Origin: Paracoccus sp. M683
GTDB lineage: Bacteria; Pseudomonadota; Alphaproteobacteria; Rhodobacterales; Rhodobacteraceae
NCBI RefSeq assembly: GCF_007096355.1
Contig: NZ_VKDF01000004.1
Span: forward strand, 124,357 to 188,356
DNA length: 64,000 bases
Direction: 5' to 3'
Under the pieces are notes generated by a model that ran no database searches, had not been told where the DNA came from, and was given only the letters and a program-made list of their open reading frames with translations. Both the position numbers and the translations under genes were made by a program. Shown piece by piece: positions 43,561-52,416 of this stretch; position 1 is the stretch's first letter; each line of letters begins with the position of its first letter.

Positions 43561-44901
43561 ATGACTTCTGTTGTCCGTACGACATGGCCGTTGCTTCTGG
43601 GAATGCTGTTGCTGATGGTCGGCAACGGCATGCAGGGGACGCTGCTGGGTATTCGGGGCGGCATCGAGGGGATCCCGACCTTCGAGATGTCAGTTGTCAT
43701 CGCCGGCTATTACGTGGGCTTCCTGCTGGGCAGCCTGACCGTGCCCGCGATGATCAAAAGTGTCGGCCACGTCAGGGTTTTTGCGGCACTTGGTTCGACC
43801 ATTTCGGCGGTGCTGGTGCTGTATGCGCTGGCCCCCAACTGGGTGGCCTGGTCATTCCTTCGCTTTGCCATCGGCTTTTGTTTCTGCGGCGTCTATATCA
43901 CCGCGGAAAGCTGGCTGAACGCGGGTTCGACCAACGAAAACCGCGGCCAGGCGCTGTCGGCCTATATGATCATGCAGATGCTGGGGATCGTCGGCGCGCA
44001 GGCGCTGCTGAATTTCGGCGATCCATCCGGTTTCGTGCTGTTCGCGCTGCCCTCGGTTCTGGTGTCGCTGGCCTTCATGCCGATCTTGCTGTCGGCACAG
44101 CCCGCCCCACAATTCGAGACGATCAAGCGCATGTCGTTTGCCCGCCTGTATCGGGCCTCGCCGCTTGGCTGCGTCGGCATTTTCCTGATGGGCGGCGTGT
44201 TTTCGGCCCTGTCGGGCATGGCGCCGGTCTGGGGCACCTCGATCGGGCTGTCGGTGGCGCAGATCGCATCCTTTGTCGCCGCGATCTATATCGGCGGGCT
44301 GGTGCTGCAATATCCGATCGGCTGGATCTCGGACCGCTATGACCGGCGCAAGCTGGTGCTGATGATGTCGGCGGCAGGCGCGCTGGTGACATTGGCGACG
44401 GTGGTGCTGCAACCCTCGGTCTGGGGGCTGACCCTGGTGGCGGCGGTGATGGGGGGGCTGGCCAACCCGATCTATGCGCTGCTGCTGGCCTATACCAACG
44501 ACTATCTGGATCAGGCCGATATGGCCGCCGCCTCGGCGGGTCTGCTGTTCATCTATGGCGTCGGCTCGATGGGCGGGCCGGTCATTACCGGCTGGCTGAT
44601 GGGGCAGATCGGACCCGATGGCTATTGGGTCTACATGGGGATTCTGCTGGGCGCCCTTGCGCTGTATGGCGGCTGGCGGATGACGCGCCGCCGTGCGCTG
44701 ACCCCGGCCGAACAGGGCAGCTTTGCCGTCATCGCACCGAACGCCACGCCGCTGGCCGTCGAAGCCGCGCTGGATGGCGCGCAAAGCCAGCCCGATGGTG
44801 GCGGCCAGTCGACCTCGGGCGGTGCGGCAGCCAGCACCGGCCAGCAAGGCGATGCGCCTGACGCCGCCTCTGAAGGCGCGGACCGGCATACCGGCGGTTG
44901 A
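43561..44901 (+). CDS. major facilitator superfamily transporter (YcaD-like)
   Basis: 446 residues, twelve membrane helices in residues about 8-390. The first half has IAGYYVGFLLGSLTVPAMIK, FLRFAIGFCFCGVYITAESW and NENRGQALSAYMIMQMLG, close to the layout of E. coli YcaD. The second half has PIGWISDRYDRRKLVL, a typical MFS loop motif. A 50-residue hydrophilic tail rich in Gly, Ser and Ala follows the last helix. The substrate is unknown. Confidence 0.85.
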   Translation: MTSVVRTTWPLLLGMLLLMVGNGMQGTLLGIRGGIEGIPTFEMSVVIAGYYVGFLLGSLTVPAMIKSVGHVRVFAALGSTISAVLVLYALAPNWVAWSFLRFAIGFCFCGVYITAESWLNAGSTNENRGQALSAYMIMQMLGIVGAQALLNFGDPSGFVLFALPSVLVSLAFMPILLSAQPAPQFETIKRMSFARLYRASPLGCVGIFLMGGVFSALSGMAPVWGTSIGLSVAQIASFVAAIYIGGLVLQYPIGWISDRYDRRKLVLMMSAAGALVTLATVVLQPSVWGLTLVAAVMGGLANPIYALLLAYTNDYLDQADMAAASAGLLFIYGVGSMGGPVITGWLMGQIGPDGYWVYMGILLGALALYGGWRMTRRRALTPAEQGSFAVIAPNATPLAVEAALDGAQSQPDGGGQSTSGGAAASTGQQGDAPDAASEGADRHTGG

Positions 44902-44966
44902 GCCGCTTGCCTCGCCCGCGCCCTGCTGCCAACATCGCAGGATAGTCGAATGCGCAGGAGGCAGGC

Positions 44967-45542
44967 ATGGCAACAGTGACTCAGATCAACAATTTCTGGT
45001 TGAACGAGGTTGGCCCGGACGGTTGGTACCAGCAATCGGATGCGCTTGATCGGATCATTCGCGACCGCTTTCAATCGACATGGGAACAGGCGGCCGATCT
45101 GGTCGACGATTGGGCCGCGACGCCCGAAGGCGCGCTGGCCGCGCTGATCCTGACAGATCAGTTTCCGCGCAACATGTTTCGCGGTGACGCGCGCAGTTTC
45201 GCCACCGACGCGCTGGCGCTGCGCATTGCCGATCAGTCCATCGCCGCAGGCTTTGATCTGGCCACACCGGAACCGCAGCGGCAGTTCTTCTATATGCCCT
45301 TCGAGCATTCCGAGGCGCTGCATGACCAGGAACGCTGCATCAAGCTGTTCGCTGAACGCATGCCTGGTGAGAATCTGATGCATGCCCATCTGCATCGCAA
45401 CACGATCGCAACCTTTGGGCGCTTTCCCTGGAGGAATGATGCGCTGGGCCGCGATCATACGGAAGATGAGGAAAAGGTAATGAATGCAGGCGGATATGGC
45501 GCATTGGTCAGCGGAAAGCTGTCGCTTGCTGACCTTGGGTAA
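44967..45542 (+). CDS. DUF924 family protein
   Basis: 191 residues, helical and cytoplasmic. DUF924 landmarks are INNFWLNEVGPDGWYQQSDA, RDRFQSTWEQAADL, AALILTDQFPRNMFRGDARS, QFFYMPFEHSEALHDQERCI and a C-terminal HRNTIATFGRFPWRNDALGR. The fold is a TPR-like helical bundle; no function is established. AGGAGG lies before ATG 44967. Confidence 0.9.
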   Translation: MATVTQINNFWLNEVGPDGWYQQSDALDRIIRDRFQSTWEQAADLVDDWAATPEGALAALILTDQFPRNMFRGDARSFATDALALRIADQSIAAGFDLATPEPQRQFFYMPFEHSEALHDQERCIKLFAERMPGENLMHAHLHRNTIATFGRFPWRNDALGRDHTEDEEKVMNAGGYGALVSGKLSLADLG

Positions 45543-45593
45543 ATTGTTTAACGCTAAACTACTTGTGGAATGCCGTCAGAACGGGGGAACATC

Positions 45594-46988
45594 ATGGCGC
45601 AGAATTTCGATTTGGTGGTGATCGGTGCGGGCCCCGGCGGCTATGTCGCGGCGATCCGTGCCGCGCAGCTTGGCCTGAAGGTCGCCTGTGTCGAGCGTGA
45701 GAATCTGGGCGGCATCTGCCTGAACTGGGGCTGTATCCCGACCAAGGCCCTGCTGCGCAGCGCCGAAGTGTTTCACCTGATGGAGCGCGCCAAGGATTTC
45801 GGCCTGACCGCCGACAAGATCGGCTATGACATCGACGCCGTGGTCAAGCGCTCTCGCGGGGTGGCCAAGCAGCTTTCGGGCGGCATCGGGCATCTGTTCA
45901 AGAAGAACAAGGTCACGCCGATCATGGGCGATGCCACCATCACCGCGCCGGGCAAGGTCAGCGTCAAGACCGACAAGGGCGTCGAGGAACTGACGGCGAA
46001 AAACATCGTCATCGCCACCGGTGCCCGCGCCCGCGAATTGCCGGGGCTTGAACCCGACGGCAAGCGCGTCTGGAACTATCGCCACGCTTTGGTGCCTCCG
46101 CATATGCCCAAAAAGCTGCTGGTCATCGGCTCGGGCGCCATCGGCATCGAATTCGCCAGCTTCTTCAACACGCTTGGCGCCGATACCACCGTAGTCGAGG
46201 TGATGGACCGCGTGCTGCCGGTCGAGGATGCCGAAATCAGCGCCTTCGCCAAGAAAGCCTTTACCAAGCAGGGCATGAAGATCATGGAAAAGGCGACCGT
46301 CAAGTCGCTGGACCGCAAGGGTGACAAGGTCATCGCCACCATCGAGGCGGGCGGCAAGTCCGAACAGATGGAGTTCGACACCGTGATTTCCGCCGTCGGC
46401 ATCGTCGGCAATGTCGAGGGCTTCGGGCTTGAAAACCTGCCCGCGATCAAGGTCGACCGCACCCATATCGTGACCGACGAATATTGCCGCACCGGCGTTG
46501 ACGGCATTTATGCCATCGGCGACGTGGCGGGCGCGCCCTGGCTGGCGCACAAGGCCAGCCACGAAGGCGTCATGGTCGCCGAACTGATCGCCGGCGGCCA
46601 TCCGCACCCGATCAAGCCGAACAGCATCGCCGGCTGCACCTATTGCCAGCCGCAGGTGGCATCCGTGGGCTATACCGAGGCGAAGGCCAAGGAGTTGGGC
46701 CACGAGGTCAAGGTCGGCCGCTTCCCCTTCATCGGCAACGGCAAGGCGATTGCTTTGGGCGAGCCCGAGGGCATGATCAAGACCGTCTTCGACGCCAAGA
46801 CCGGTGAATTGCTGGGCGCCCACATGATCGGCGCGGAAGTGACCGAGCTGATCCAGGGCTATATTGTCGGCCGCACGCTGGAGACGACCGAGGCGGAACT
46901 GATGGAAACGGTGTTCCCGCACCCGACGCTGAGCGAGATGATGCACGAGGCGGTGCTGGACGCTTACGGGCGGGCGATCCACTTCTGA
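45594..46988 (+). CDS. lpdA: dihydrolipoyl dehydrogenase
   Basis: FAD-dependent E3 component of 2-oxoacid dehydrogenase complexes; reoxidises dihydrolipoamide with NAD. 464 residues from ATG 45594, with GGGGGA upstream. Marks are the FAD motif DLVVIGAGPGGYVAAIRAAQ, the redox disulfide GGICLNWGCIPTKALL (C-x4-C), the NAD motif VIGSGAIGIEFASFFNTLG, GIYAIGDVAGAPWLAHKASH and the C-terminal HPTLSEMMHEA with the catalytic histidine. No E1 or E2 gene lies nearby, so which complex it serves cannot be told. Confidence 0.96.
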   Translation: MAQNFDLVVIGAGPGGYVAAIRAAQLGLKVACVERENLGGICLNWGCIPTKALLRSAEVFHLMERAKDFGLTADKIGYDIDAVVKRSRGVAKQLSGGIGHLFKKNKVTPIMGDATITAPGKVSVKTDKGVEELTAKNIVIATGARARELPGLEPDGKRVWNYRHALVPPHMPKKLLVIGSGAIGIEFASFFNTLGADTTVVEVMDRVLPVEDAEISAFAKKAFTKQGMKIMEKATVKSLDRKGDKVIATIEAGGKSEQMEFDTVISAVGIVGNVEGFGLENLPAIKVDRTHIVTDEYCRTGVDGIYAIGDVAGAPWLAHKASHEGVMVAELIAGGHPHPIKPNSIAGCTYCQPQVASVGYTEAKAKELGHEVKVGRFPFIGNGKAIALGEPEGMIKTVFDAKTGELLGAHMIGAEVTELIQGYIVGRTLETTEAELMETVFPHPTLSEMMHEAVLDAYGRAIHF

Positions 46989-47016
46989 TTTTGGGTGGAG
47001 TTGCGGAATGCGAGAG

Positions 47017-47041
47017 CCGGCCTCGGGAGGGGCCGGTTTTT
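47017..47041 (+). terminator. Rho-independent terminator of lpdA
   Basis: CCGGCC-(8)-GGCCGG followed by TTTTT, starting 29 bases after the lpdA stop. This is a classic intrinsic terminator. Confidence 0.8.
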
Positions 47042-47138
47042 CTCATTAATCGCCGACGTTTTTCTGATGATCAGTCGTGGCGTCGTTCCAGATGACGTTT
47101 CCGGTCGGCCAAACACTGATCAAGTGACTGGTGCCAAC

Positions 47139-47178
47139 AAACGTAGGGTGTGTGCTTGAAACGTAGGGTGTGTGCTTG
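47139..47178. repeat. 20-bp perfect tandem repeat
   Basis: AAACGTAGGGTGTGTGCTTG occurs twice in direct succession (47139-47158, 47159-47178). The second copy runs into a hairpin with arms GGTGTG (47167-47172) and CACACC (47189-47194), next to the end of the mscS gene. No gene lies in 47042-47195. Confidence 0.85.
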
Positions 47179-47195
47179 CACGCCCCTGCACACCT

Positions 47196-47756
47196 TTACG
47201 GCTTCTGCTTTGCGCCATCCTCCAACTTGATCATCGTATTCTGCGCCATCGTCCCGTTCGCCACGATGATTTTCCGCCCGTCATCGGTCCGCAGCACGGT
47301 GAACCCAAGCGACATGTCCTCGACCACGCCCACCTCGCATTCCTGCGGCGTGGGCGCGGTGATCTGCAACCGATCGCCTCGGCGGAAGGGCTTGTACAGC
47401 ACAAGGCTGATCCCCGCGACCAAGTTGCCAAGCGTGCTTTGCGCGGCAAAGCCCACCACGACCGACATCAAACTGACGCCGGCCAACAGCGCCGTGCCAA
47501 GCCGGTGCAGGACCGGCACCAGATGGGCGTAAAAGGTCAGCAAAAGCAGCCAGATGGCCAGGATCGACAATTGGCTGAGAAAGGACAGCGTGATCTGGTC
47601 GATGGCCTCGGACCGATCATGGATCAGCAGGGTTTTCAGCAACCGCCGCACCGACCAGGACAAGATCAGTCCCGCCGCGAACAAGATGCCGGCCAGGACC
47701 AGCGCGCCAAGCGGGCTGGACGGGTCGAGGTATTGGACAATCGTTTTTGGCGTCAT
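47196..47756 (-). CDS. small MscS-family mechanosensitive channel
   Basis: 186 residues, shorter than E. coli MscS (286). Helices cover about 17-35, 58-80 and 84-118. The last is the glycine/alanine pore helix: LHRLGTALLAGVSLMSVVVG followed by FAAQSTLGNLVAGISLVLYK. After it comes the beta domain start PFRRGDRLQI with VVEDMSLGFTVLRTDDGRKI. The large C-terminal vestibule domain is missing, so the protein may be a short natural form. It would open on membrane stretch during hypo-osmotic shock. Confidence 0.85.
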   Translation of the reverse strand: MTPKTIVQYLDPSSPLGALVLAGILFAAGLILSWSVRRLLKTLLIHDRSEAIDQITLSFLSQLSILAIWLLLLTFYAHLVPVLHRLGTALLAGVSLMSVVVGFAAQSTLGNLVAGISLVLYKPFRRGDRLQITAPTPQECEVGVVEDMSLGFTVLRTDDGRKIIVANGTMAQNTMIKLEDGAKQKP

Positions 47757-47822
47757 CTCGGGCCCCGCACATGTTCAGCCGCCGACCTAGCCCGAGCTGC
47801 GCGCAGAGGCAAGATTACCGGC

Positions 47823-48743
47823 CTAATGTGCCCAACGCATGCTGATCGGGTCCAGCGGGCGCAAAAGGCCCAACAGTTCGGCCCGCGTCTGCGGCGATAG
47901 CGGCGGCACCGGATGGCGGCAGAAATCCGAGGCGATCACGCCGCCCTCGACCATCGCCGCCTTGGCCGCGCGGAAGCCGCATTGGCGGTTTTCGTGATTC
48001 ACTGCCGGCAGAATCCGGGTGTAAAGCGCCACGGCGGCATCCCGGTCTCCTTTGCGATGGTCGGTGACGACCTGTCGAATATGTTCAGAAATCATGGCCG
48101 AGCACATGGTCCCCGTCGCGCCCGCATCCAGATCGGCCAGCATGGTGATGCCTTCCTCGCCGTCCAGCGGGCTGATGATGGCATCGCCGCCCTGGGCAAT
48201 CAGCGCCCGCAGCTTGGTCGCGGCTCCGGCGCATTCGATTTTGAAATGCTGGACCATCGGGATCTCGCGCGCCATGCGCACCAACAGGGGCACTGGCAGA
48301 TCTACGCCGGACAAAGGCGCATCCTGGATCATTATCGGAATGCCGATCTCGCCCACGCGGGCAAATTGTTCATAGGTCTGATCCGCCGTGCCCTTCAGCA
48401 GCGCGCCGTGATAGGGCGGCATCATCATCACCGCCACCGCGCCAAGGTTATAGGCCATCCGGGCGCGTTCGACCGCGATCGGCGTCGCATAATGCGAGAT
48501 GGTGACGATCACCGGCAGCCGACCCGCCAGATAGTCCAGGCACAGCCGGGTCAGCATCTCGCGTTCGGCATCCGAGATCAGAAACTGCTCGGAAAAATTG
48601 GCAAGGATACAAACCCCGTCGGCGCCCTGATCGACAATGCAATCCAGCACCCGGCGCATTCCGGGCAGATCGAGGCTGCCATCGTCGTGAAAGGGCGTGG
48701 GCGCGACCGGCCAGGCGCCGGTCAATGCGTCGGGATGTGACAT
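47823..48743 (-). CDS. dihydrodipicolinate synthase family protein, probable 2-keto-3-deoxy-L-arabonate dehydratase
   Basis: 306 residues from ATG 48743. TIM-barrel class I aldolase-type enzyme. The Schiff-base lysine is in VQHFKIECAGAATKL, the tyrosine in MMMPPYHGA, and the usual GTTGE is replaced by ANFSEQFLISDAERE. That replacement, IVTISHYATPIA, NHENRQCGFRAAKAAM and the ending DPISMRWAH match the dehydratases of the non-phosphorylative arabinose pathway as I recall them, rather than lysine biosynthesis. No other arabinose genes are in the window. A GntR-type palindrome lies 74 bases upstream. Confidence 0.78.
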   Translation of the reverse strand: MSHPDALTGAWPVAPTPFHDDGSLDLPGMRRVLDCIVDQGADGVCILANFSEQFLISDAEREMLTRLCLDYLAGRLPVIVTISHYATPIAVERARMAYNLGAVAVMMMPPYHGALLKGTADQTYEQFARVGEIGIPIMIQDAPLSGVDLPVPLLVRMAREIPMVQHFKIECAGAATKLRALIAQGGDAIISPLDGEEGITMLADLDAGATGTMCSAMISEHIRQVVTDHRKGDRDAAVALYTRILPAVNHENRQCGFRAAKAAMVEGGVIASDFCRHPVPPLSPQTRAELLGLLRPLDPISMRWAH

Positions 48744-48813
48744 GATCTTCCTCCTCGCGCCGGGCAGAACTGCCCATGGTCCAGTGATAGCCACCTGGCT
48801 GCGAGGGGTCAAG

Positions 48814-48829
48814 ATTTGGTATACCAGAT
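48814..48829. promoter_or_regulatory. GntR-type operator palindrome
   Basis: ATTTGGTATACCAGAT contains the perfect palindrome TGGTATACCA (48817-48826), flanked by matching AT pairs. TGGTATACCA is a familiar site for GntR regulators of the FadR/LldR group, which often control sugar-acid catabolism. It precedes the aldolase-type gene. No GntR gene is in the window. Confidence 0.65.
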
Positions 48830-48848
48830 TCCTGGCGTGATGGTTCGC

Positions 48849-51287
48849 CTATTGCGGCAAGGGGATCAGGCGCGTGATCCCGGTTGCGGCCGCGCGGGCA
48901 AGGCCGGCGTCCAGCGACATGCCGATATATTCGCCGCGCCGCCACAGCTCGGACAGGTCGTCATAATGGCGTGACAGGGGATGGCCCGATTGCCCGGTCG
49001 AGATGATAAAGACGGAACTGTCAGGGTCGGCCAGATCATAGACGCCGCGATAACCTGCCCCGGTCACGTTGCGATAGGGGTTCGGCCCGGTTCCCAGCAA
49101 GCCGGCCTGTGCCAGGGTAAAGCTGTCGCCCGAGGTCGATTGGGTCAGGTTCATCACCCAGCCCAGACCGGGCAGGCGGCCAAGCGCGGGGTGCAGATGG
49201 GTGGCGACATGCAGATCGCCCCAACGCCAGCTGGTCACATCGGGGCCGAAACGGTCAGTCAGATCCAGGATCGCGGCGTCCAGCGCCTGCCGGGCGACGG
49301 TGGCGCAATCCTCGACGGGGGCGCTTTGGGCGACATCGCACCAGCTTGCGGCGCCGCCGCGATTGCGAAAAACGGCCTCGATAAAGGACGGATACAAGGC
49401 GAGGATATCGTCGGTCAGCGGCCCCAGTTCGTCGCGGATCAGCCGATCCTGCAAGGCTGACATCCAGGCCGCGTAAATCAGCGGCTCTGGCAGATGCTCG
49501 CTCATCCCGCCATCCCATTCGGCCAGCAATGTCAGCGCATCCTGGCGCTGGCGCTCGGGCGTGCCGCGGGCGGCCGGCTCGCCGGTGAACCACAGGTTCG
49601 CCCCGACCAAAGGCAACAGCGCGCGGGCGGCGGGGCTGACGGTGTCCAGCTGGATGGCGATGAAACTGTCGCGCGACTGCACCTCGCGGTCATCGGCCAG
49701 CCGGCTGAGGCGTGACAGCCGCATGCCGCCGGGGCCTTCGCCCGTCGCCATCACGACGCCCTCGTCGCCGGACTGTCCGGGCGCATTGGTGCCGATCACC
49801 TCGGTCGCCGCACCGACGCCCTGCCACATTGCGGCCCGGTTCCAACCGGGCGCGGGCATATAGCCGCCGGTCGGGTGGGCAGGGTCGCGCCGGGGTGCGC
49901 GACCGGCAAGCTGCTGGCTGACGCCATCGCGATCGGCAAGCGCCACCTGCATGGCCGGCGCGGTGACCTGTTCCAGCGCGCGGGCTGCGTCGTCGCGATC
50001 GGTTGCCCGCATCAGGCCGACCAGCGCGCTCATCGTGGCATCGTCCTGGGCTGCGCCGGTCCAGGACAGTGCCGCCACATGGCCGCGTGGCGTGACCTCG
50101 GCCAGATTGAAATCGACCGAGGGCAACACCGCCCCATTGGACGTCCAGCGCAGAGTAATCGGCTGGTCGGCACTGTCGCGGATTCGGATCACCTCGCGGC
50201 GCGATTCGAAATCAGTCCAGCCATCCACGCCTCGATAACGGGTGATGTCACCGGGTTGCAGTTCCTCGATGAACAGGTCGCTGTCGTCGATCCCGGCAGG
50301 TGTGATGCCCCATGCCATACTGGTATTGCGCCCCGACAGGATCGCCGGAATGCCCGGAATCGTGCCGCCGATAATCCCGCCGCCCTGCAATTCCAGCCGT
50401 GCCAGATACCACAAGCCGGGCGCGGTCAGCGGCCCCTGGGGATCATTGGCCAGGATCGAGCCCTGCGCCGCAGTCCGTTGCGGCGCCGCCGCGAAGGAGC
50501 TGCCGGAAAGGCCAAGGCCCGGCGCCAGATAGCCGGCCAGGGTTTCTTCCCAACTGGCAGGCGCGGTGCCATTCTGTCCCGGCGGCGCCATGCGCGTGCC
50601 GGGGAACAGCGCGGCATAGACGGGCATTGCCGGCTGGCCGGGCAGGGCGATCAGCTGCGGCCCGATATCTGGCCGCGCGATCGACAGGCGGGCGCGCAGG
50701 ACCTCGTCGCGAATCGCGGTTGAAGAACTGGCGGCGACGAGCTTCAGCACCGCAAGCGAGTCGGCAGGTTTCCAGGCCGCGATCTCGCCGGGATACAGAA
50801 AGAACTCTGGCGCGCCACGTCCTGATGCATCGCGATTGATCTGGGTGATCCATTCGTTCACCCCCGCAGAATAGGCTTCCAATGCCGCGCGGGTATAATC
50901 GTCCTGCGCAGCCAGCGAGGCACGGGCATTGCTGTAAAGCCCCAGACGCCGCGCCAGATCGTCGCCGCGAAACGCCTGCGCGCCATACAGTTCCGCCAAC
51001 CGGCCCTGAGCGGCGCGGCGCATCACCGTCATCTGGAACAGCCGGTCCTGTGCATGGGCCACGCCGAGGGCAAAGAACACATCCGCATCGTTGCTGCCGA
51101 AGATATGGGGCACGTTCTCGGTCGAGCGGATGATCTCGACCGGCGCGGTCAGCCCGGCCATGCGATAGGTGCCGTCATAGTCGGGCAGCGAGCGGGTGGC
51201 GAAATACCAGATCAGCAGGGTGATGATCACCATGCCGATTATCAGCCCGATCGTCAGGCGCAGCAGCCAGCGGAAAAGGGTCAGCAT
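48849..51287 (-). CDS. penicillin acylase family protein (N-terminal nucleophile hydrolase)
   Basis: 812 residues. An N-terminal membrane helix (residues 7-29) anchors it with the bulk in the periplasm. The alpha chain includes EIIRSTENVPHIFGSNDADV and FALGVAHAQDRLFQMTVMRR. The autoprocessing site should be G262-S263. The usual context GSNNWAV is changed to GSSFAAAP, followed by the conserved GSILANDPQGPLTAPGLWYL, so the catalytic serine is kept but its neighbours differ. The beta chain has NTSMAWGITPAGIDDSDLFI and, near the end, STSGDSFTLAQ and SGHPLSRHYDDL. The substrate may be acyl-homoserine lactones, beta-lactams or other amides; the sequence does not tell. Confidence 0.9.
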   Translation of the reverse strand: MLTLFRWLLRLTIGLIIGMVIITLLIWYFATRSLPDYDGTYRMAGLTAPVEIIRSTENVPHIFGSNDADVFFALGVAHAQDRLFQMTVMRRAAQGRLAELYGAQAFRGDDLARRLGLYSNARASLAAQDDYTRAALEAYSAGVNEWITQINRDASGRGAPEFFLYPGEIAAWKPADSLAVLKLVAASSSTAIRDEVLRARLSIARPDIGPQLIALPGQPAMPVYAALFPGTRMAPPGQNGTAPASWEETLAGYLAPGLGLSGSSFAAAPQRTAAQGSILANDPQGPLTAPGLWYLARLELQGGGIIGGTIPGIPAILSGRNTSMAWGITPAGIDDSDLFIEELQPGDITRYRGVDGWTDFESRREVIRIRDSADQPITLRWTSNGAVLPSVDFNLAEVTPRGHVAALSWTGAAQDDATMSALVGLMRATDRDDAARALEQVTAPAMQVALADRDGVSQQLAGRAPRRDPAHPTGGYMPAPGWNRAAMWQGVGAATEVIGTNAPGQSGDEGVVMATGEGPGGMRLSRLSRLADDREVQSRDSFIAIQLDTVSPAARALLPLVGANLWFTGEPAARGTPERQRQDALTLLAEWDGGMSEHLPEPLIYAAWMSALQDRLIRDELGPLTDDILALYPSFIEAVFRNRGGAASWCDVAQSAPVEDCATVARQALDAAILDLTDRFGPDVTSWRWGDLHVATHLHPALGRLPGLGWVMNLTQSTSGDSFTLAQAGLLGTGPNPYRNVTGAGYRGVYDLADPDSSVFIISTGQSGHPLSRHYDDLSELWRRGEYIGMSLDAGLARAAATGITRLIPLPQ

Positions 51288-51353
51288 CGTCGGTTGCGCG
51301 GTCCTTGGGCCTTGGGGCGCGGCGCTTGACCTGCGCGCGCGGGGATGGTGGTG

Positions 51354-51370
51354 TGCTGTCTAGGACAGCA
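51354..51370. promoter_or_regulatory. palindrome upstream of the beta-hydroxyacid dehydrogenase gene
   Basis: TGCTGTC-TAG-GACAGCA is a perfect 17-bp palindrome, 45 bases before the ATG at 51416 and within the divergent gap. A TTGACC (51326-51331) lies upstream, so a regulator bound here could cover the promoter. No matching regulator gene is next to it. Confidence 0.45.
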
Positions 51371-51415
51371 GCGGGCGCAATTCAACGCGACCCGCACAAG
51401 GACAAGAGGGAAGAC

Positions 51416-52282
51416 ATGGCGAAAGTGGCATTTCTGGGACTGGGCGTGATGGGTTATCCGATGGCTGGCCATCTGAAGGCGGCGGGTCACGATGTGACGG
51501 TTTACAACCGGACCCCGGCCAAGGCCGAGAAATGGGTGGCCGAACATGGCGGCAACTGGGCGCCCACGCCGCGTCAGGCCGCCGAAGGGGCCGAGTTCGT
51601 GATGGCCTGCGTTGGCAATGATGACGATCTGCGCTCGGTCTGTCTGGGCGATGACGGGGCCTTTGCCGGCATGGGCAAGGGCGCCATATTCGTCGATCAC
51701 ACCACGGTTTCGGCGGCCGTTACGCGCGAATTGGCTGCGGCTGCGGTCGCGGCCGGTCTGGGCTATGTCGATGCGCCGATCTCGGGCGGGCAGGCCGGGG
51801 CCGAGAATGGGCAGCTGTCGGTGATGTGCGGCGGCGCGCAGGCCGATTACGACCGGGCCGAGCCGGTGATTGACGCCTATGCCAAGATCGTGCGCCTGCT
51901 GGGCGATACCGGGGCCGGCCAGATTACCAAGATGTGCAACCAGATCGCCATTGCCGGGCTGGTGCAGGGTCTGTCGGAATCGCTGGCCTTCGCACAGAAA
52001 TCCGGGCTGGATATCGAAAAGGTGGTCGAGGTGATCAGCCAGGGTGCCGCCGGCAGCTGGCAGATGGTCAACCGCCACAAGACAATGGCGGCTGGTCAGT
52101 TCGAACATGGTTTCGCCGTCGACTGGATGCGCAAGGATCTGGGCATCTGCCTGGATGCGGCCGATGAGGTCGGGGCCTCGTTGCCGGTCACCGCGCTGGT
52201 CGATCAGTTCTACAAAGAGGTGCAGGGCATGGGCGGGGGACGTTGGGATACCTCGGCACTGATCGCCCGGCTGACGCGCTGA
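51416..52282 (+). CDS. NAD(P)-dependent beta-hydroxyacid dehydrogenase (3-hydroxyisobutyrate dehydrogenase family)
   Basis: 288 residues from ATG 51416, with AAGAGGGAA upstream. The Rossmann motif VAFLGLGVMGYPMAGHL opens the protein. The family substrate motif YVDAPISGGQAGAENGQLSV (near residue 120) and the catalytic lysine in GQITKMCNQIAIAG (near residue 170) are intact, with helical C-terminal domain KDLGICLDAADEVGASLPVT. Likely substrates are 3-hydroxyisobutyrate, tartronate semialdehyde or similar; I cannot choose. Confidence 0.9.
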   Translation: MAKVAFLGLGVMGYPMAGHLKAAGHDVTVYNRTPAKAEKWVAEHGGNWAPTPRQAAEGAEFVMACVGNDDDLRSVCLGDDGAFAGMGKGAIFVDHTTVSAAVTRELAAAAVAAGLGYVDAPISGGQAGAENGQLSVMCGGAQADYDRAEPVIDAYAKIVRLLGDTGAGQITKMCNQIAIAGLVQGLSESLAFAQKSGLDIEKVVEVISQGAAGSWQMVNRHKTMAAGQFEHGFAVDWMRKDLGICLDAADEVGASLPVTALVDQFYKEVQGMGGGRWDTSALIARLTR

Positions 52283-52416
52283 CCTGGCGGTGCCGGATTG
52301 ATCGCGAAACTGTCATGGAGGGGTGATAGCCACAGCCTTGACTTTGCCCGGTTGTCAAACAAGAAGCGAGCGCTCAGCAAGTGTGTGTAAGATAAAGACT
52401 ATTCGTTGCCCCGCCG

